In this document: piece by piece, positions 24,132-36,800 of the stretch
Numbering within the stretch: position 1 is the stretch's first letter
Layout of the letters: the number at the start of each line of letters is the position of its first letter
Assembly: GCA_021399445.1 (NCBI GenBank)
Contig: JAJTUQ010000003.1
Location: 3,782,001-3,846,000 of the forward strand
Source of the DNA: Xylogone sp. PMI_703
Taxonomy: Eukaryota; Ascomycota; Leotiomycetes
DNA length: 64,000 nt
Reading direction: 5' to 3'
Position numbers and translations under genes: made by a program
The notes under the pieces: model-generated
Database searches by the model: none
What the model saw: the letters and a program-made list of their open reading frames with translations, nothing else
What the model was told of the DNA's origin: nothing

Positions 24132-25636
24132 ATGTCCTACCCCGCCAGCGGGACCACTCGCGCGAGACTCTCGGTGATCTCAAGGCATTTAGATCCTCGA
24201 CCGGCCATCCCAATCAATACTCCGTATTCGATTGAACGGTCATCCAGTATAGAACCCCGATCGCCTCCCAGAAATCGACGGTTCAGCGTAGCATCACAAA
24301 CAGATTCCAAGATGTCGAGTCAACCCAACCATGCAACCTTACTCATTCCGGGTCCGATTGAGTTTGATGATGCTGTCCTACAGTCCATGAGCCATTACAG
24401 GTATGTGTAGAGTAATTGGCCTAGTATTCTCCATAGGAACTTGATGCTGATGTAGAGATAAAGTGAGAGTCATGTTGGTGCACCATTCGTTAAAGTCTTT
24501 GGTGAAACGCTTTCGATGCTAAGACAACTATTCCAAACCACCGACCCCGCTTCACAACCGTTTGTTCTCTCTGGTTCTGGTACACTTGGCTGGGACCTTG
24601 TTGCGGCAAACCTGGCAGAGCCTGGAGATGATGTCTTGGTCCTTCATTCTGGATATTTCGCGGATTCTTTTGCTGACTGCCTTGAGACATATGGCGCTAA
24701 GGCGACTCAACTGAAAGCTCCAATTGGAGACAGACCTCAATTATCAGAGATTGAACAAGCTCTGAAGGAGAAGAAATACAAGTTAGTCACTATTACACAT
24801 GTTGATACATCAACGGGTGTCTTGAGCGAGCTTCAAGGGGTTTCGGAATTGATCCAGAGGGTTTCTCCAGACACTCTGCTGATTGTGGATGGGGTATGCA
24901 GCGTCGGAAGTGAGAACATTGAGTTCGATAACTGGAAACTCGATGGTGTTATCACTGCTAGTCAGAAGGCAATTGGATGCCCTGCTGGTCTGTCAATCTC
25001 GATGTTCAGTGGTCGAGCCATCAAAGCATTCCAAAGCAGAAAGAACCCACCAGGCTCATACTTTGCTTCAATGAAAAACTGGCTTCCTAGTAAGTTAAAC
25101 CCACTGTTATACGTACTCGTCTAACTGATAATATTTCAGTTATGCAAAACTACGAAGCCAGGAAACCATCCTATTTTGCTACCCCTTCGCCACAATTGAT
25201 TCACGCACTTCACACTAGTTTGAACCAAATCCTTTCTAAGCCATTATCTGAACGTTTCGCCGCTCACAAGCAAGCTTCTCAAAAGGTTAAAAAAGCAATT
25301 GGGGAGCTTGGTCTCAAGCAACTTGCTTCGAACCCCGCAAACCAGGCAAATGGGATGACTGCGGTTTACCTCCCGGAGAGTGTTAAAACCACGGAACTGC
25401 TCCCAAATCTCCTGAGCAAAGGAGTTATCTTTGCCGGCGGTCTTCACAGGGAAATTGCTACGAAATACTTCCGAATCGGTCACATGGGTGTCAGTGTGGT
25501 AAGTATTATATTGAGACACTTTCATACACTATTAACTGACTATTACACACAGACTAATCCAGAGCGTGGGGATATTGACCGTGCAATCCAGGCATTAGAA
25601 TCCGGTCTCACTGAAGCAGGTTACAAAAAAGCATAG
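24132..25636 (+). CDS. AGX1: Alanine-glyoxylate aminotransferase (class V PLP enzyme)
   Basis: Four exons: 24132-24400, 24464-25089, 25140-25498 and 25553-25636; 445 residues. Seen: the family start TLLIPGPIEFDDAVLQSMSH, the SGSGTLGWD cofactor loop, HVDTSTG, IVDGVCSVGS, and the PLP lysine in ITASQKAIG (Lys258 of the long form). HREIATKYFRIGHMG lies near the C-terminus. Reaction: glyoxylate plus alanine to glycine plus pyruvate. The first ATG gives a 60-residue Arg/Ser-rich, acid-poor extension resembling a mitochondrial presequence. Met61 (24312, A at -3) would give a 385-residue form matching the size of yeast Agx1. The first ATG has C at -3, so leaky scanning and two compartments are plausible. 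Intron 1 must end at an AAAG acceptor to keep frame, slightly unusual. The C-terminus KKA is not a clear PTS1. Confidence 0.93.
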
Positions 25637-26111
25637 ACAAGCCTCTCGGGAGAGCTTATTGTTAAATAGAATAAAGGGAAAACTCAGACACGCCATAAAT
25701 TGTTCATGTACATATTCTGCATTTTCGTCATTGTGACTTAATCTAGCAGAATCATAGATGAAAGAATACTATTACGTGGAGCGAGCGGTGACGTGTGTGA
25801 ACCAGCGATATGTTAAACTCCATTGCATAGTGTTGTATCCATGAAGGTGTCTAACCTTATTTCTCTCCCTAAGATCGCTCGAGCCATGGCTCTTCATCGA
25901 TATTCCCGACAAACTAGCTTTCCGAGAATGGAGAGCTCCACTTGAGAGTTGGATTGTGTTGCAACACTTCAACAGACCGACATCATGACTCCCCACTGGC
26001 AAAGTAGGTTGCTCCGGTATATTTTAGATGCTATTTCTCCCTTTGTTTTTTGTATATTTAGCAAGTTTGTGCCATAAGAGACGTATTTTCAAGCTCTATA
26101 TCTCCATCAGC
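25637..26111. other. Intergenic region between AGX1 and the small secreted protein
   Basis: Trailer of AGX1 and promoter of the small secreted-protein gene. No other feature seen. Confidence 0.55.
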
Positions 26112-26443
26112 ATGCGTTTCTTCAGTCTTGCTATGATTCTACTAGCCACCACTATCATAGGGGCCAATTCATATGTAGGTTCCTTTATAAGTCACCCACT
26201 TCCCATTAGATGATAATAGCTAAGCGGTTTACAACATAGGAGCGGAAAAGGCAAGCACCTGCCAATGCCACTTCTCCTCCTTACCCGGCAAATACAACAA
26301 CTCCAACAAACCTGACTGGGCCTGCAAACACAACTGCGCCAGGTGGTGTGATACCGGCGCCCACATCTGCTGGAGTTTCAGCATTCGGTGTGAGCATTCT
26401 TGCCACTGCTGGAGTTGCTGCTATAATTGCAGCCTTTATATAG
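26112..26443 (+). CDS. Small secreted, probably GPI-anchored glycopeptide
   Basis: Exons 26112-26174 and 26240-26443; intron 26175-26239 (GTAGGT..CATAG); 88 residues. No family recognised. Seen: a signal peptide of about 19 residues (RFFSLAMILLATTIIGANS); a dibasic ERKRQ site directly after it that Kex2 could cut; a Thr/Pro/Asn-rich middle with four N-glycosylation sequons (NAT, NTT, NLT, NTT) within about 26 residues; small residues (TSAGVSAFG) suitable as a GPI omega region; then a hydrophobic C-terminal tail ending AAIIAAFI. This layout suggests a short, heavily glycosylated wall or membrane peptide. Without the splice the first frame stops quickly, while the spliced frame gives the full secretory layout. 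Could instead be a tail-anchored peptide. Confidence 0.7.
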
Positions 26444-27133
26444 GGATTTTTCTAGGGAAATTGCGGCGGCCACAAATTTATTCCGTGATTAGATGGCAAC
26501 CCCTTTGGAACTGAAATCGATGTGTGCACGGTGGAGAAAAGACTAAAAGATTGAATGCCTATTCCGGGACATATAGATAGTTGCATCCAAATGTAATATA
26601 CACGTACATCGAAGGTATCGCTGTGTAGTTATTCATGCAAAGGAGATCATGATGCACCAATAACATTAATGAAATAATAAACCCACCTACTTACATAGCA
26701 CTGGGGTAACAAAGTGTTGTAGTATTATGGCATATTATCCCAACCCAAGCTCTAGACACCAATTAAATGGCAAAATGTGGTAATAAAATTAATACTCCGT
26801 TGGCAACTAACGATGAAAGTTATGAAAGTTATGAACCGCCTTAGTTATCGACTGCTTCACCGCAAAAGAGGGGATATCTGTCACGTGATCAATATAGCGC
26901 CGACCCGAAGCATCGAGAATTAGCGAAATATAGGTGAATCGCCTTCTGGTGGGGCAGTTTGGCGGCACCCGTTGCTTCATACAAACCTCAACCTTTAACG
27001 GCACATTTCCAACCGACAAAGTCCGCTTGAGACAACTCATTTTACTAGTGTGAGCTCTATTGCGGATATACCTCAAAGCTGGAAATAGCTACTTCTGCAA
27101 CAGAGGGTGACATCTCAAGCCTCAGCCGCGAAT
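26444..27133. other. Promoter region of exportin-1
   Basis: AT-rich intergenic sequence of about 690 bases with an imperfect short tandem (GAAAGTTAT twice near 26815). No gene supported. Confidence 0.55.
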
Positions 27134-30100
27134 ATGGCTCCTACCATAGAAGAGCTTGACGCGACAGTTCGGGCTTTCTATGAGGGCCGTGGTGAATCTG
27201 TCAGTATAATCTTTATCTATAAAGCGACCTCATGGAGTAAATTAATGAATACTAACGTGCCTTATCTATAGCAAAAAGTCGCTCAAGCTTCGCTCAACCA
27301 AGTAGGCAACACTTTGCGCCCGCTCAATTGCATTATGTTAAGTTTGAATCTAACGTGCCAAAACAGTTTAAAGAGGATCCGGATGCATGGCTCCTTGTCG
27401 ACAAGATATTGCAAGAGGCTACATACCCACAGACGAAATGTGCGTATCCCATTCTATTGCCGCGCTGAAAGCTTCGGAGCTGACAAATGATAGATCTGGG
27501 TTTACAAGTCCTCGACAATGTGATCATGACCAGGTGGAAAGTTCTTCCAAGAGAACAATGTCTAGGTAAGCTATCTATGCTAGCGACTCTTGAACTACAT
27601 TGACATAGTTTAGGTATTCGAAACTTTGTGGTTAACTTTATCATACAATGTTCCAGCTCTGAGGAGAATCTGAAGACCCAGCGGACACTACTGAACAAGC
27701 TTAATCTTGTCCTTGTTTCTATACTAAAACAAGAATGGCCTCATAACTGGCCTACCTTCATTAACGAAATCATCTCATCGTGTCATACAAGCTTGTCAAT
27801 ATGCGAAAATAATATGGCTATCCTACGATTGCTCTCTGAAGAAGTTTTCGATTATTCTGCAGATCAAATGACATCAACAAAGACAAAGAACCTGAAGACC
27901 ACAATGTGTGCAGAATTCTCATCCATTTTCCAGCTTTGCAGTGAAGTTCTGAATAGTGCGACACAAACAAGCTTAATCAAAGCTACATTGGAAACCCTTC
28001 TCCGATTCTTCAACTGGATCCCGCTAGGATACATCTTCGAGACTCCCATCATCGATACACTGCGTACTAGATTCCTAGAAATGCCGGAGTTTAGAAATAT
28101 AACTTTGAAGTGTCTGACTGAGATTGGTGGCTTGCAAACCGGACAGCAGAATGCATACGATGAAAAGCTCGTGCAGATGTTTACAGAAGTTTTAACAACT
28201 ATCTCGAATATCATCCCCCTATCCTTGGATCTTAAGAGTACCTACAGTTCGAGCAACTCGAGAGATCAAGAGTTCATACAAAATTTGGCACTTTTCCTCT
28301 GCAATTTCTTCAGCGTCCACCTTAATGTGAGCTCATTTCCCTGTTCCCCGGAGAGGGTTGCTAACTTTCGCACAGCTTATAGAAAATCTCCCCAACCGTG
28401 ATTTCCTTACTCATGCTCATTTCTACCTTATCCGAATTTCTCAAATCGACGACAGAGAAATATTCAAAATTTGCTTGGAATACTGGAACAAGCTTGTCCA
28501 GGAACTATATGATGAAATGCAGTCTATCCCATTGAACGATGTTAACCCATTAATCAACATGGGCGTCGGTGGTCTCTCAAATCCTGGCGCTCCTAATCCA
28601 AGTCTCCTGGCCAATTACCCTCTTCGCAAACATAAATATAATGAGGTTCTCTCAAACCTGAGAGTAGTAATGATTGAGAAGATGGTTCGTCCAGAAGAGG
28701 TTCTGATTGTCGAGAACGACGAGGGTGAAATTGTCCGCGAATTCGTGAAAGAGAGCGATACCATTCAATTGTACAAAAACACAAGGGAGTGTCTGGTGTA
28801 CCTCACCCATCTAGATGTCGTAGATACCGAAAATATCATGACCGATAAGCTCGCACGCCAAGTGGATGGTACGGAATGGTCTTGGGCAAACTGCAATACT
28901 CTTTGCTGGGCTATTGGTTCTATTTCACTTGCTATGAACGAGGAGACCGAGAAGAGATTCTTGGTTACAGTTATCAAAGATCTCCTTGGTTTGACCGAGA
29001 TGAAGCGCGGGAAGGACAACAAAGCCGTGGTCGCTAGCAACATCATGTATATCGTTGGTCAATACCCCCGATTTCTGAAAGCACACTGGAAATTCTTGAA
29101 GACGGTCGTCAACAAACTTTTCGAGTTTATGCACGAGTCCCATGAAGGTGTGCAAGATATGGCTTGCGATACTTTTATCAAGATTGCGAGGCAATGCAAA
29201 CGTCACTTCGTTGCATTGCAGCCAGGAGAGACAGAGCCTTTTATTGATGAAATCGTCAGGACTATGCGAAAGATAACTTGCGACCTCTCGCCACAGCAGG
29301 TGCACACCTTCTACGAGGCTTGTGGCTACATGATTGCTGCACAACCACAAAAAAATGCCCAAGAGAGACTTATTTCGGAACTCATGTCTTATCCAAATGC
29401 AGCCTGGGATGCAATCATTGCTCAAGCAACCGCCAATCCTGCTGTTTTGCAAGATGCAGACACCATTAAGGTCATCGGTAACGTTATGAAGACAAATGTC
29501 TCTGCATGTACTTCAATCGGAAGCTATTTCTACCCCCAAATCGGAAGAATATACCTGGACATGTTGTCAATGTATAGAGCTACTAGTCAGATGATATCAG
29601 AGGCTGTTGCTCGCGATGGTAGGTTCTCACTTGTAGGATCGATTCACAAGAAAGCTGCTAATTCATATCAGGAGAAATCGCCACCAAGATGCCCAAGGTT
29701 CGAGGATTGAGGACGATAAAGAAAGAAATTCTCAAGCTTATTGAGACATATGTTGAGAAGGCCGATGACCTTGAGATGGTTCGCACAAACATCGTACCGG
29801 CTCTTCTTGATGCTGTCCTTGTTGACTATAACCGCAACGTCCCCGGTGCCCGAGATGCCGAAGTCCTTAAGGTCATGTCTACGATTATTACTAAACTTTC
29901 TGTACGTTGGACCCCCTATCGCTCCAAATATTCATGGGTGCATCTCCTCTTTCGTTCTATGTGATATTGCGATGTCATGAGTCCATCTCACTACACGAAG
30001 CTAACAATTCTTAGACTCTTATGGAAGATCAGGTACCAATCATCATGGAAAATGTATTCGAATGTACCCTTGAAATGATCAATAAAGATTTCTCCGAGTT

Positions 30101-30921
30101 CCCTGAGCATAGGGTAGAGTTTTTCACCCTTCTTCGTGCGATCAACCTTCATTGTTTCCCTGGTATGTCATACTCTTATTTACCAATAGAATATGTCTCT
30201 AACCATTCCTAGCTTTACTAAAACTGGATAACCGCCAATTCAAATTCGTTATTGATTCATGTATGTGGGCAAGCAAACACGATAACCGTGAGGTCGAATA
30301 CGCTGGTCTGAATATGTGTCTCGAGTTAATCACCAACATTGCTGAGACGGATCCTGCGACGTCGAATGCTTTCTTCCAGCAATTCTTCGTTCCAATCCTC
30401 CAGGACGTCTTCTTCGTTCTCACTGATACAGATCACAAAGCCGGTTTCAAATCTCAATGCATGTTGTTATCACGGATGTTCTATTTCGTCAATCCAGCAG
30501 ATGGTTCTCCACCTAAGATTCAGGGCCCGATATACCAGCCTGACCAGGCGCCAGCGGGAACCAGCAACCAGGAGTTCCTAACTACATTTGTTGGCAGCTT
30601 GCTTCAAACTGCATTCCCCAATCTCACAGCGTATGTTCTCCACAAGCTATGCAAATGGTAGTGTTGCTAATTCTTTGCAGGCCACAGATTAAAGCGTTCA
30701 TCGAAGGGCTATTCACTCTGAACAATGCTTATGATCGATTCAAGCTTAACCTCCGTGACTTCCTTATCCAGCTCAAAGAGTTTGCCGGAGACAATGCTGA
30801 GCTCTATGCCGAAGAAAAGGAGCAGCAAGAAAGAGATGCCAAGGCGGCTGAGAGAGAAAGGCTTTCTAAAGTCGGCGGTCTACTCAAACCAGCTGAGCTC
30901 GCTGATGACGATGAGCTGTGA
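27134..30921 (+). CDS. XPO1: Exportin-1 (CRM1), nuclear export receptor
   Basis: Ten exons: 27134-27199, 27272-27301, 27367-27439, 27494-27565, 27614-28326, 28376-29618, 29672-29901, 30015-30162, 30213-30630 and 30681-30921. All phases agree; 1077 residues, the family length. Seen: an importin-beta N-terminal segment ([25 protein letters not shown]), the Xpo1 region ([22 protein letters not shown]), then HEAT repeats containing the NES-groove signature [20 protein letters not shown]. The C-terminal CRM1 region (KTLAMEDQ-like [19 protein letters not shown]) ends acidic (ADDDEL). Role: with RanGTP it exports leucine-rich-NES proteins, ribosomal subunits and some RNAs. Groove residue 525 (bases 28994-28996) is Thr, where human has the leptomycin-reactive Cys528. 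Four small 5' exons are typical of fungal orthologues. Confidence 0.97.
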
Positions 30922-32074
30922 CTGGAAGAAGAACTTCGATCGGAATTTGCAGATGCCGCAGCGCGAGACAGCGAACAGCCGATCCGGCCACGCCATGGCA
31001 ACTACTACTCTAGTGGTTTTGATGGCTGGGACATGTACGATTTCTAGGTCGTCCGTCAATATTCAGATATGCAGCGATCGCGTCCACTCAGCAGTACCTT
31101 GTAGTTGGGTAAATTGTCTCTTAGGGAGGAGACATGCTTGCCTAGGGAGTAATGGGGGATGATTTTTACACTATAAGAATGGTTTTATTTGTCCAAAAGC
31201 TATATCCCTCTTTGCTTCCGTTTTTAGATTAACGTTTTCGGAGTGACCGAAGACGGACGATACACTTTGCATTTTTATGAATACGCTCGCAGCTTCTATC
31301 AGGAGGACATTACAATAAGGGGCTACAGGAAGACAAACTTGGGGTGGGGGGAACTAGCGGAATTGGGGAAGATGTGATGTGTATGTAACTGCAAAAGCAA
31401 GTACCAACCAATACAATTTCAATCCATGAAGCATGTGCATTTGTGTGATATTTGGAAGTCAAAGCCAGGAGTTAAGTAGAAGAGAATAGGCAGGCTGGAG
31501 AGGCTCTTGTTGCAGCACGAACGTGAGGCATTGCAAGGGGCACGTGGGCGGTTTCTCAGAAGGATCGCAATACATCACGCCAAGACAAGGACTTGGGCTT
31601 GCCAATGTATCTGCAGTACATGGAGGTTGCGTACAGCAATTGTCCACTGAATGGTGCGAGTGTCGTAGCCGCCCAACATGTACCACAGCAGCTCGCCCTG
31701 TGACGAATGATTCCTCTCGTTCCCAGCACGTGCTACCCAACTCCAACTGCACCGCAGAAGAACTATCGAAAGCCGCGGCGCAACGATTGACGTCTGCTCA
31801 GCGCCTGCAGCGTACGTCTGCTTCCATCCATGCTTCTAGAAGGCGACAGCAGCCAGGTACCCTACCCTGTGATTGGCGCCCAGGACACAATCCCTGGAGC
31901 TGATGCTCAACCCTTTAGGAAGCTCGCCATCGCGGGATGTTGAGGGGTTCCTCCGATGTAGCTAAGGTAGGAGATATATTTAAGCTCTTCTCTTCTTTCT
32001 CCAGGAATTGGAAGTGGTCTTTTCTGACCTCTAGAGATCTGCCAATATTTTATTGTTCTTCCTTCTTGAACAAT
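30922..32074. other. Intergenic region between XPO1 and the phytase-like gene
   Basis: About 1.15 kb holding the XPO1 trailer and the promoter and leader of the secreted gene. Open frames near 31520-31900 have no recognisable content. Confidence 0.55.
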
Positions 32075-33862
32075 ATGTTTTCTCTTAAGCTGGCTGCTGT
32101 TGCCGGATTGGCTGCTACTGCTGCTGCACAGAGCGTCAACTCTACTCTGTGCAATGGCAAGAATTACACCTACCAGGAGCTTGCTGGCTTTGGCTTGATT
32201 CCTAGTAATGCAGTTGATCAGTTTGGAGACACGATTGGAGGCATTGGAAGTGCGATTGCTCTTGATCGATCCAAGTGGGTCAAGCTTCCCAATGGCAGCT
32301 ACACTGGTAAGTCGTGAACTCTTGTGAATTGGCAATACACAAGCTTATATAACCCTTCTAGGCGTTCTCTGGGGTCTGCCCGATAGAGGATGGTAAGGAT
32401 TCGTTTTTCGAATAACTTATGGTATTTCACTCATGCGTTATTTTCTACATAGGAACACAGAAGGAACCTTGAACTTTATCTCGCGAGTTCACCAATTCGA
32501 TATTCTATTCACCCCAGCGCTCAATGCGACGGTTGAGAATCCTTCCGGAAACAATCTCTTCTTCACTTACAAGAAGACGATCCTTCTTTCGGGACCAGAT
32601 GGCACACCGACCACTGGAATTGATGCTGACCCGACCGGCCACATCAGCTTCCCCGGGTTCCCAGACATGCCCGTTGCTACTATCCGTGGGGATGGATTCA
32701 CGAGTGATGATGGTCCGGTTACAAAGCATATTCCAATTGATGCTGAAGGTATCGTTTTGAACCCAGACGGTGGGTTTTGGATCAGTGATGAATGTGAGTC
32801 GGTCCACCATCTGGAGTTGCAATTATAGGATACGTGGGGCTTCATTTTAGCACGAGCTATTCTGCTCAAGTGGTGACTATGTGCTTACTTGTTATATGTA
32901 CAGATGGTCCATTTGTTTACAGGTTCGACGCCAATGGCAAGATGATCGGTGCTATCAGGCCACCCCCAGCATATATCCCCCTACGTAACGGCAGCGAGTC
33001 CTTCTCAGCGGATTCACCAACATTCTTCAGCAGCAAGGGTGAAGGTGATGATGTATCGCCAGCAGACAACCCCACTGGACGTGACAATAATCACGGATTC
33101 GAGGGATTGACAGTTTCAGGAGATGGCAAGACCCTCTACGTGTTGCTGCAGGCCGCCGCGAACCAGGAGGGAGGTCTCAACAAACAAACTCAACGCTGGA
33201 CCCGTTTGCTCAAGTACGATATCACAATACCATCAGCTCCTCGCTACGCAAGAGAATATGTCGTTCCTTTGCCTCTTTACAACGACCCAACTGCTAAACC
33301 CTCTAAGAATCCCAAAGTTGCTGCTCAATCTGAAGTCTTCCATATTCAGGACGGTCAGTTCTTTGTTTTAGCAAGAGACTCTGGTGCCGGTCACGGCCAG
33401 GATGTTTCCACCAGCGTATACAGACAGATCGATGTTTTTGATATTGACGGCGCCACCGATATCAAGGGCAACAAGTACGATTGTGCTACATGTGCTATTG
33501 CATCCTCTGATGGTGTACTTGATTCTGCAATCACGCCCGCCACATACTGTCCGTTTATTGACTATAATCTCAACGAGCAGCTCAACCGCTTTGGCGTTCA
33601 CAACGGAGGTGACCAGGATGCCCGACTTTTGAATGAGAAGTGGGAGAGCATTGGTATTGTGCCGGTGGATGGACTGATTGGGGATGATGATGAATGGTTC
33701 GTCTTCTCTCTTTCCGATAATGACTTCATTACCCAGGACGGACATCTGGACTTTGGACAGTTCAACTACACCGACGGCTCTGGCTTTAATCTTGACAACC
33801 AAGCGTTGGTGTTCAAGATCCACTTGCCAGACCACTCAAGACCATTTAACAGAAACCCATAA
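32075..33862 (+). CDS. Secreted protein with esterase-like-activity-of-phytase domain
   Basis: Four exons: 32075-32306, 32362-32392 (31 nt), 32453-32793 and 32904-33862; 520 residues. Introns have GTAAG/GTGAG donors and YAG acceptors. Seen: a signal peptide of about 18 residues (MFSLKLAAVAGLAATAAA) and several N-glycosylation sequons. Beta-propeller-type motifs of the phytase-like family include SAIALDRSKWV, GLPDRGWN (split across introns), DAEGIVLNPDGGFWISDEYGPF, GFEGLTVSGDGKTLYVLLQ, SEVFHIQDGQFFVLARDSGAGHG and DNDFITQDGH. Known: the domain occurs in secreted bacterial and fungal proteins, with esterase or phosphatase activity reported for few, so the substrate is open. The ATG at 32075 is chosen because the signal peptide starts there. 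It borders the gene desert. Confidence 0.9.
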
Positions 33863-36800
33863 ATTTGGATATATAGTACGGGCTGGAGAGATTAGTATAT
33901 AGAAGTTCAATAATAGAGACACATTCATTGACAAAAATCGTACGAGGTGTAAAAACATTATGTGTAGAGAAATTATATGCACCATGCTCTTGAAGTATTA
34001 ATCATCAGTTATTTATCTTATTTCATTTTAGGATAAGTCCTCAAATAAAAAAGTAATGCGTCACGAAGTGATCAACCACTATAACCATAGCAAGCTTTAA
34101 GGCACTCAGTCGCCAACACAGTCACATCTCTAGTAAGATGAGTTGCCGCTATTCACTTGGCTTGGTAGCCACAGCTCAAACTTTTGCTGCATATCAGAGT
34201 TTTATAAATCGAATTAAATCCCAGAGCTAGTAGGCGCTAGCACTTAAGAGCAGGCGCCTGTGTAAAAGTGAGTTTTCTGTATGGAGATATACGTTTTTAT
34301 GAGAATGTAATCTTAATGAGTACCTATTCGCTGTAATTAAGAGAATTTTGTTGCATACCAGAGTCATATAAGTATAACTAAGAAAGGGACTAGCACGAGC
34401 TAGCAGGAAAGACGAAGTTTACAATACAATCGTACAGTGTTGGATTTCTAGGTTTACAGACAATCAGCGAGTGATAATATCAAGGTATGGTGAGAACATT
34501 GTAAGTAAACCAATAAGGTACATTTTGCTTAGCACGAAGCTGAGAGCTACTGAATAGAACGCCAAATGAACAAGCAAAATAGCCAGAGAAGGAATCCCCG
34601 AGCTTCCTTGTCCAAGTGATCGAAGTCATTGGTTCTAGAGAACGACCTCACATGCTGCTCAAGTCACTGGAGATCAATTCTTCATCTTGAAAGGGAACAA
34701 AACGTGCTCCACAAATAAAACAAAGCAAAATAATATTGAAACCGATGAAATCAACCCTTCTCCCTTCAAAAAGTCGTCGAGAATCTAGACCACAAGCCGT
34801 GTCACCATAACCCATTAATCAAACAAAGACAGGTATTCATAGTTTACCCAGGGATCGAGATCTTAAAATCCCTCGGAGAACATGAAATGAAGCGAGTTTT
34901 GCAGTATGTAGTAGGAAAACAAACCGCTCGAGGAGGATTCGAGGAGGCAGGTCTAGACCGTCGTAGGGTTGTTATAGGCAATGATCGTCTTCTGCCTGTG
35001 TACAATCTGTACAATTTCATGCAGGTGCGGATGTGGACTGTAATAATTGAATCTTTGTTTCCTCGGGAGGCTCCACCTCGCCAGGGAAAATGTTTTGAAA
35101 CAGGCTGTATAATTCCAGGAAATAATCATTATGCAACATAAGAGAGGTACCGTACCTACCGTACACATGCAGGGTCGCGTAACGACGGAGCCGAAGAGGA
35201 GGAAAATAGAATATTGATGAGTGATTTAGAGAGTTTTGTTGCTATTGTCAGGGATGCGTGATTAATGGGTTTCTCGGAAAGTGTGAAAATTCTGGAGAGG
35301 AAACGATGGTGCTGAGATGGGGAACTGCACAACAGTGATAGCCCAGGCGAACTTCCTACCAGGTATCTCACGAAAGGATTATTGATCAACCTTACGAGAC
35401 AAGAAATGCATGTTCATAATCATATTCATAATCAACCCAGACTGCATTAATAACACTTGATTATTGAAAACAGAGCCAGGTGCGGAATATGGATGACACA
35501 TAGCAGTGCTGTAACGAGGACAAAGAAAAATTATGCAACCCCGGACTACGGCGTTTCAAAATGGACATGAGAAGTCAGCGAGGTCCGAAGACTGCGGTGT
35601 TTCTGGACCTTAGTAATCCAGCAAAGTTCATGCTTACGGAGTATGAACCAGGGACCGGAGCGGCCGCAACAGCAATCAGCAGAAAGTTCGGAACCAGCAG
35701 TTGTCTCCGGTGCCATGGATAGGATAGCATGCTCACCTCATACAGTACGGACCATCCTGTACTGCGTCGTGTGCTGTTCTGTACAGTACTATTGATTTCC
35801 CCACTGTTTACTCCATATGGGACTTACGGAGTACAGTGGTTAATAAACTGCATGGGAATAGCACTCCCAAGATGCCATTCCAAAGGAGAAGTACCATATC
35901 AAGACCAGCATGTAGATCCATGGCAGGTCCGGCGTTCTACTGGCAGAGACCAGTAAACAAGCCAACAAAACAAAACAAGCACCATAATAAACAAAAAGCA
36001 CGGAGGAGATTGCCCAAAACAAAAACAATAAGATTAAACCTCCATGGATCACAGAAAAGAAAAAAACCCTTTTTCTTTCAGATTTATTATTCCCATGTAA
36101 AAGAAAAATCCCCATGTTGAAACTCTCCCGTCCCTAGCCCTGCCGTCTAGCGCGCGCGTCTCCAGGTTCCACTAGAGTCGCTTTCCTCGGATTTACCAGG
36201 TTCGCCGAAGGAACCAGCAACGGCAATAATGCTTGTACTGTACCGTTACTGCACCGTGTAATGAAGGTCAAGGGTTCAAGAGGGCGAGTGAGAGAGCGGG
36301 AAGAGCGAGGCAGAGCGAGAGAAGTGCCGGTAAGGAGATGACGAAGAACAAGGGGTTCGACGAGACGAAGCGAGAGGAAGAGCATCATCCATCCATCATC
36401 CCCCTTGTGCAAATGCCCAAGCGAGGCTATGGCCGTGTCAGGAAAGCCGGATAGATTGCATGCGCCTGACGTTGATTCCTTGTGTACTCAATATGTAGTA
36501 TTGTACACACTATGCAGCAAAAGTGTGTGTGTTCGGGTAGAGAGAAGCAGATATGCTGCTTACCAGGGACCGGAAGCGCCCAAGGGAACAACAGCATGTC
36601 GACCAGGATAGAAGAAGCTATCTAGAGTATCTATCTTCTGAACGGCTAGGTACAGCCAGTCCCCCATCTCCGGCTCCTGCAAGCACTTGTACCCGTACAG
36701 TACTCTGCAGGGTAATAATGTACTCGTGGCCTCCCCAAGATACCGTTAGCCAGCACCTGCAGGAAGAGAGCGTTAGTTAGGCAACCCCCGAGGTTCCCTT

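Noticed and set aside
31523..31903. 126-codon open frame upstream of the phytase-like gene
   Set aside because: No domain, no coding-like composition, and it sits in a promoter region.
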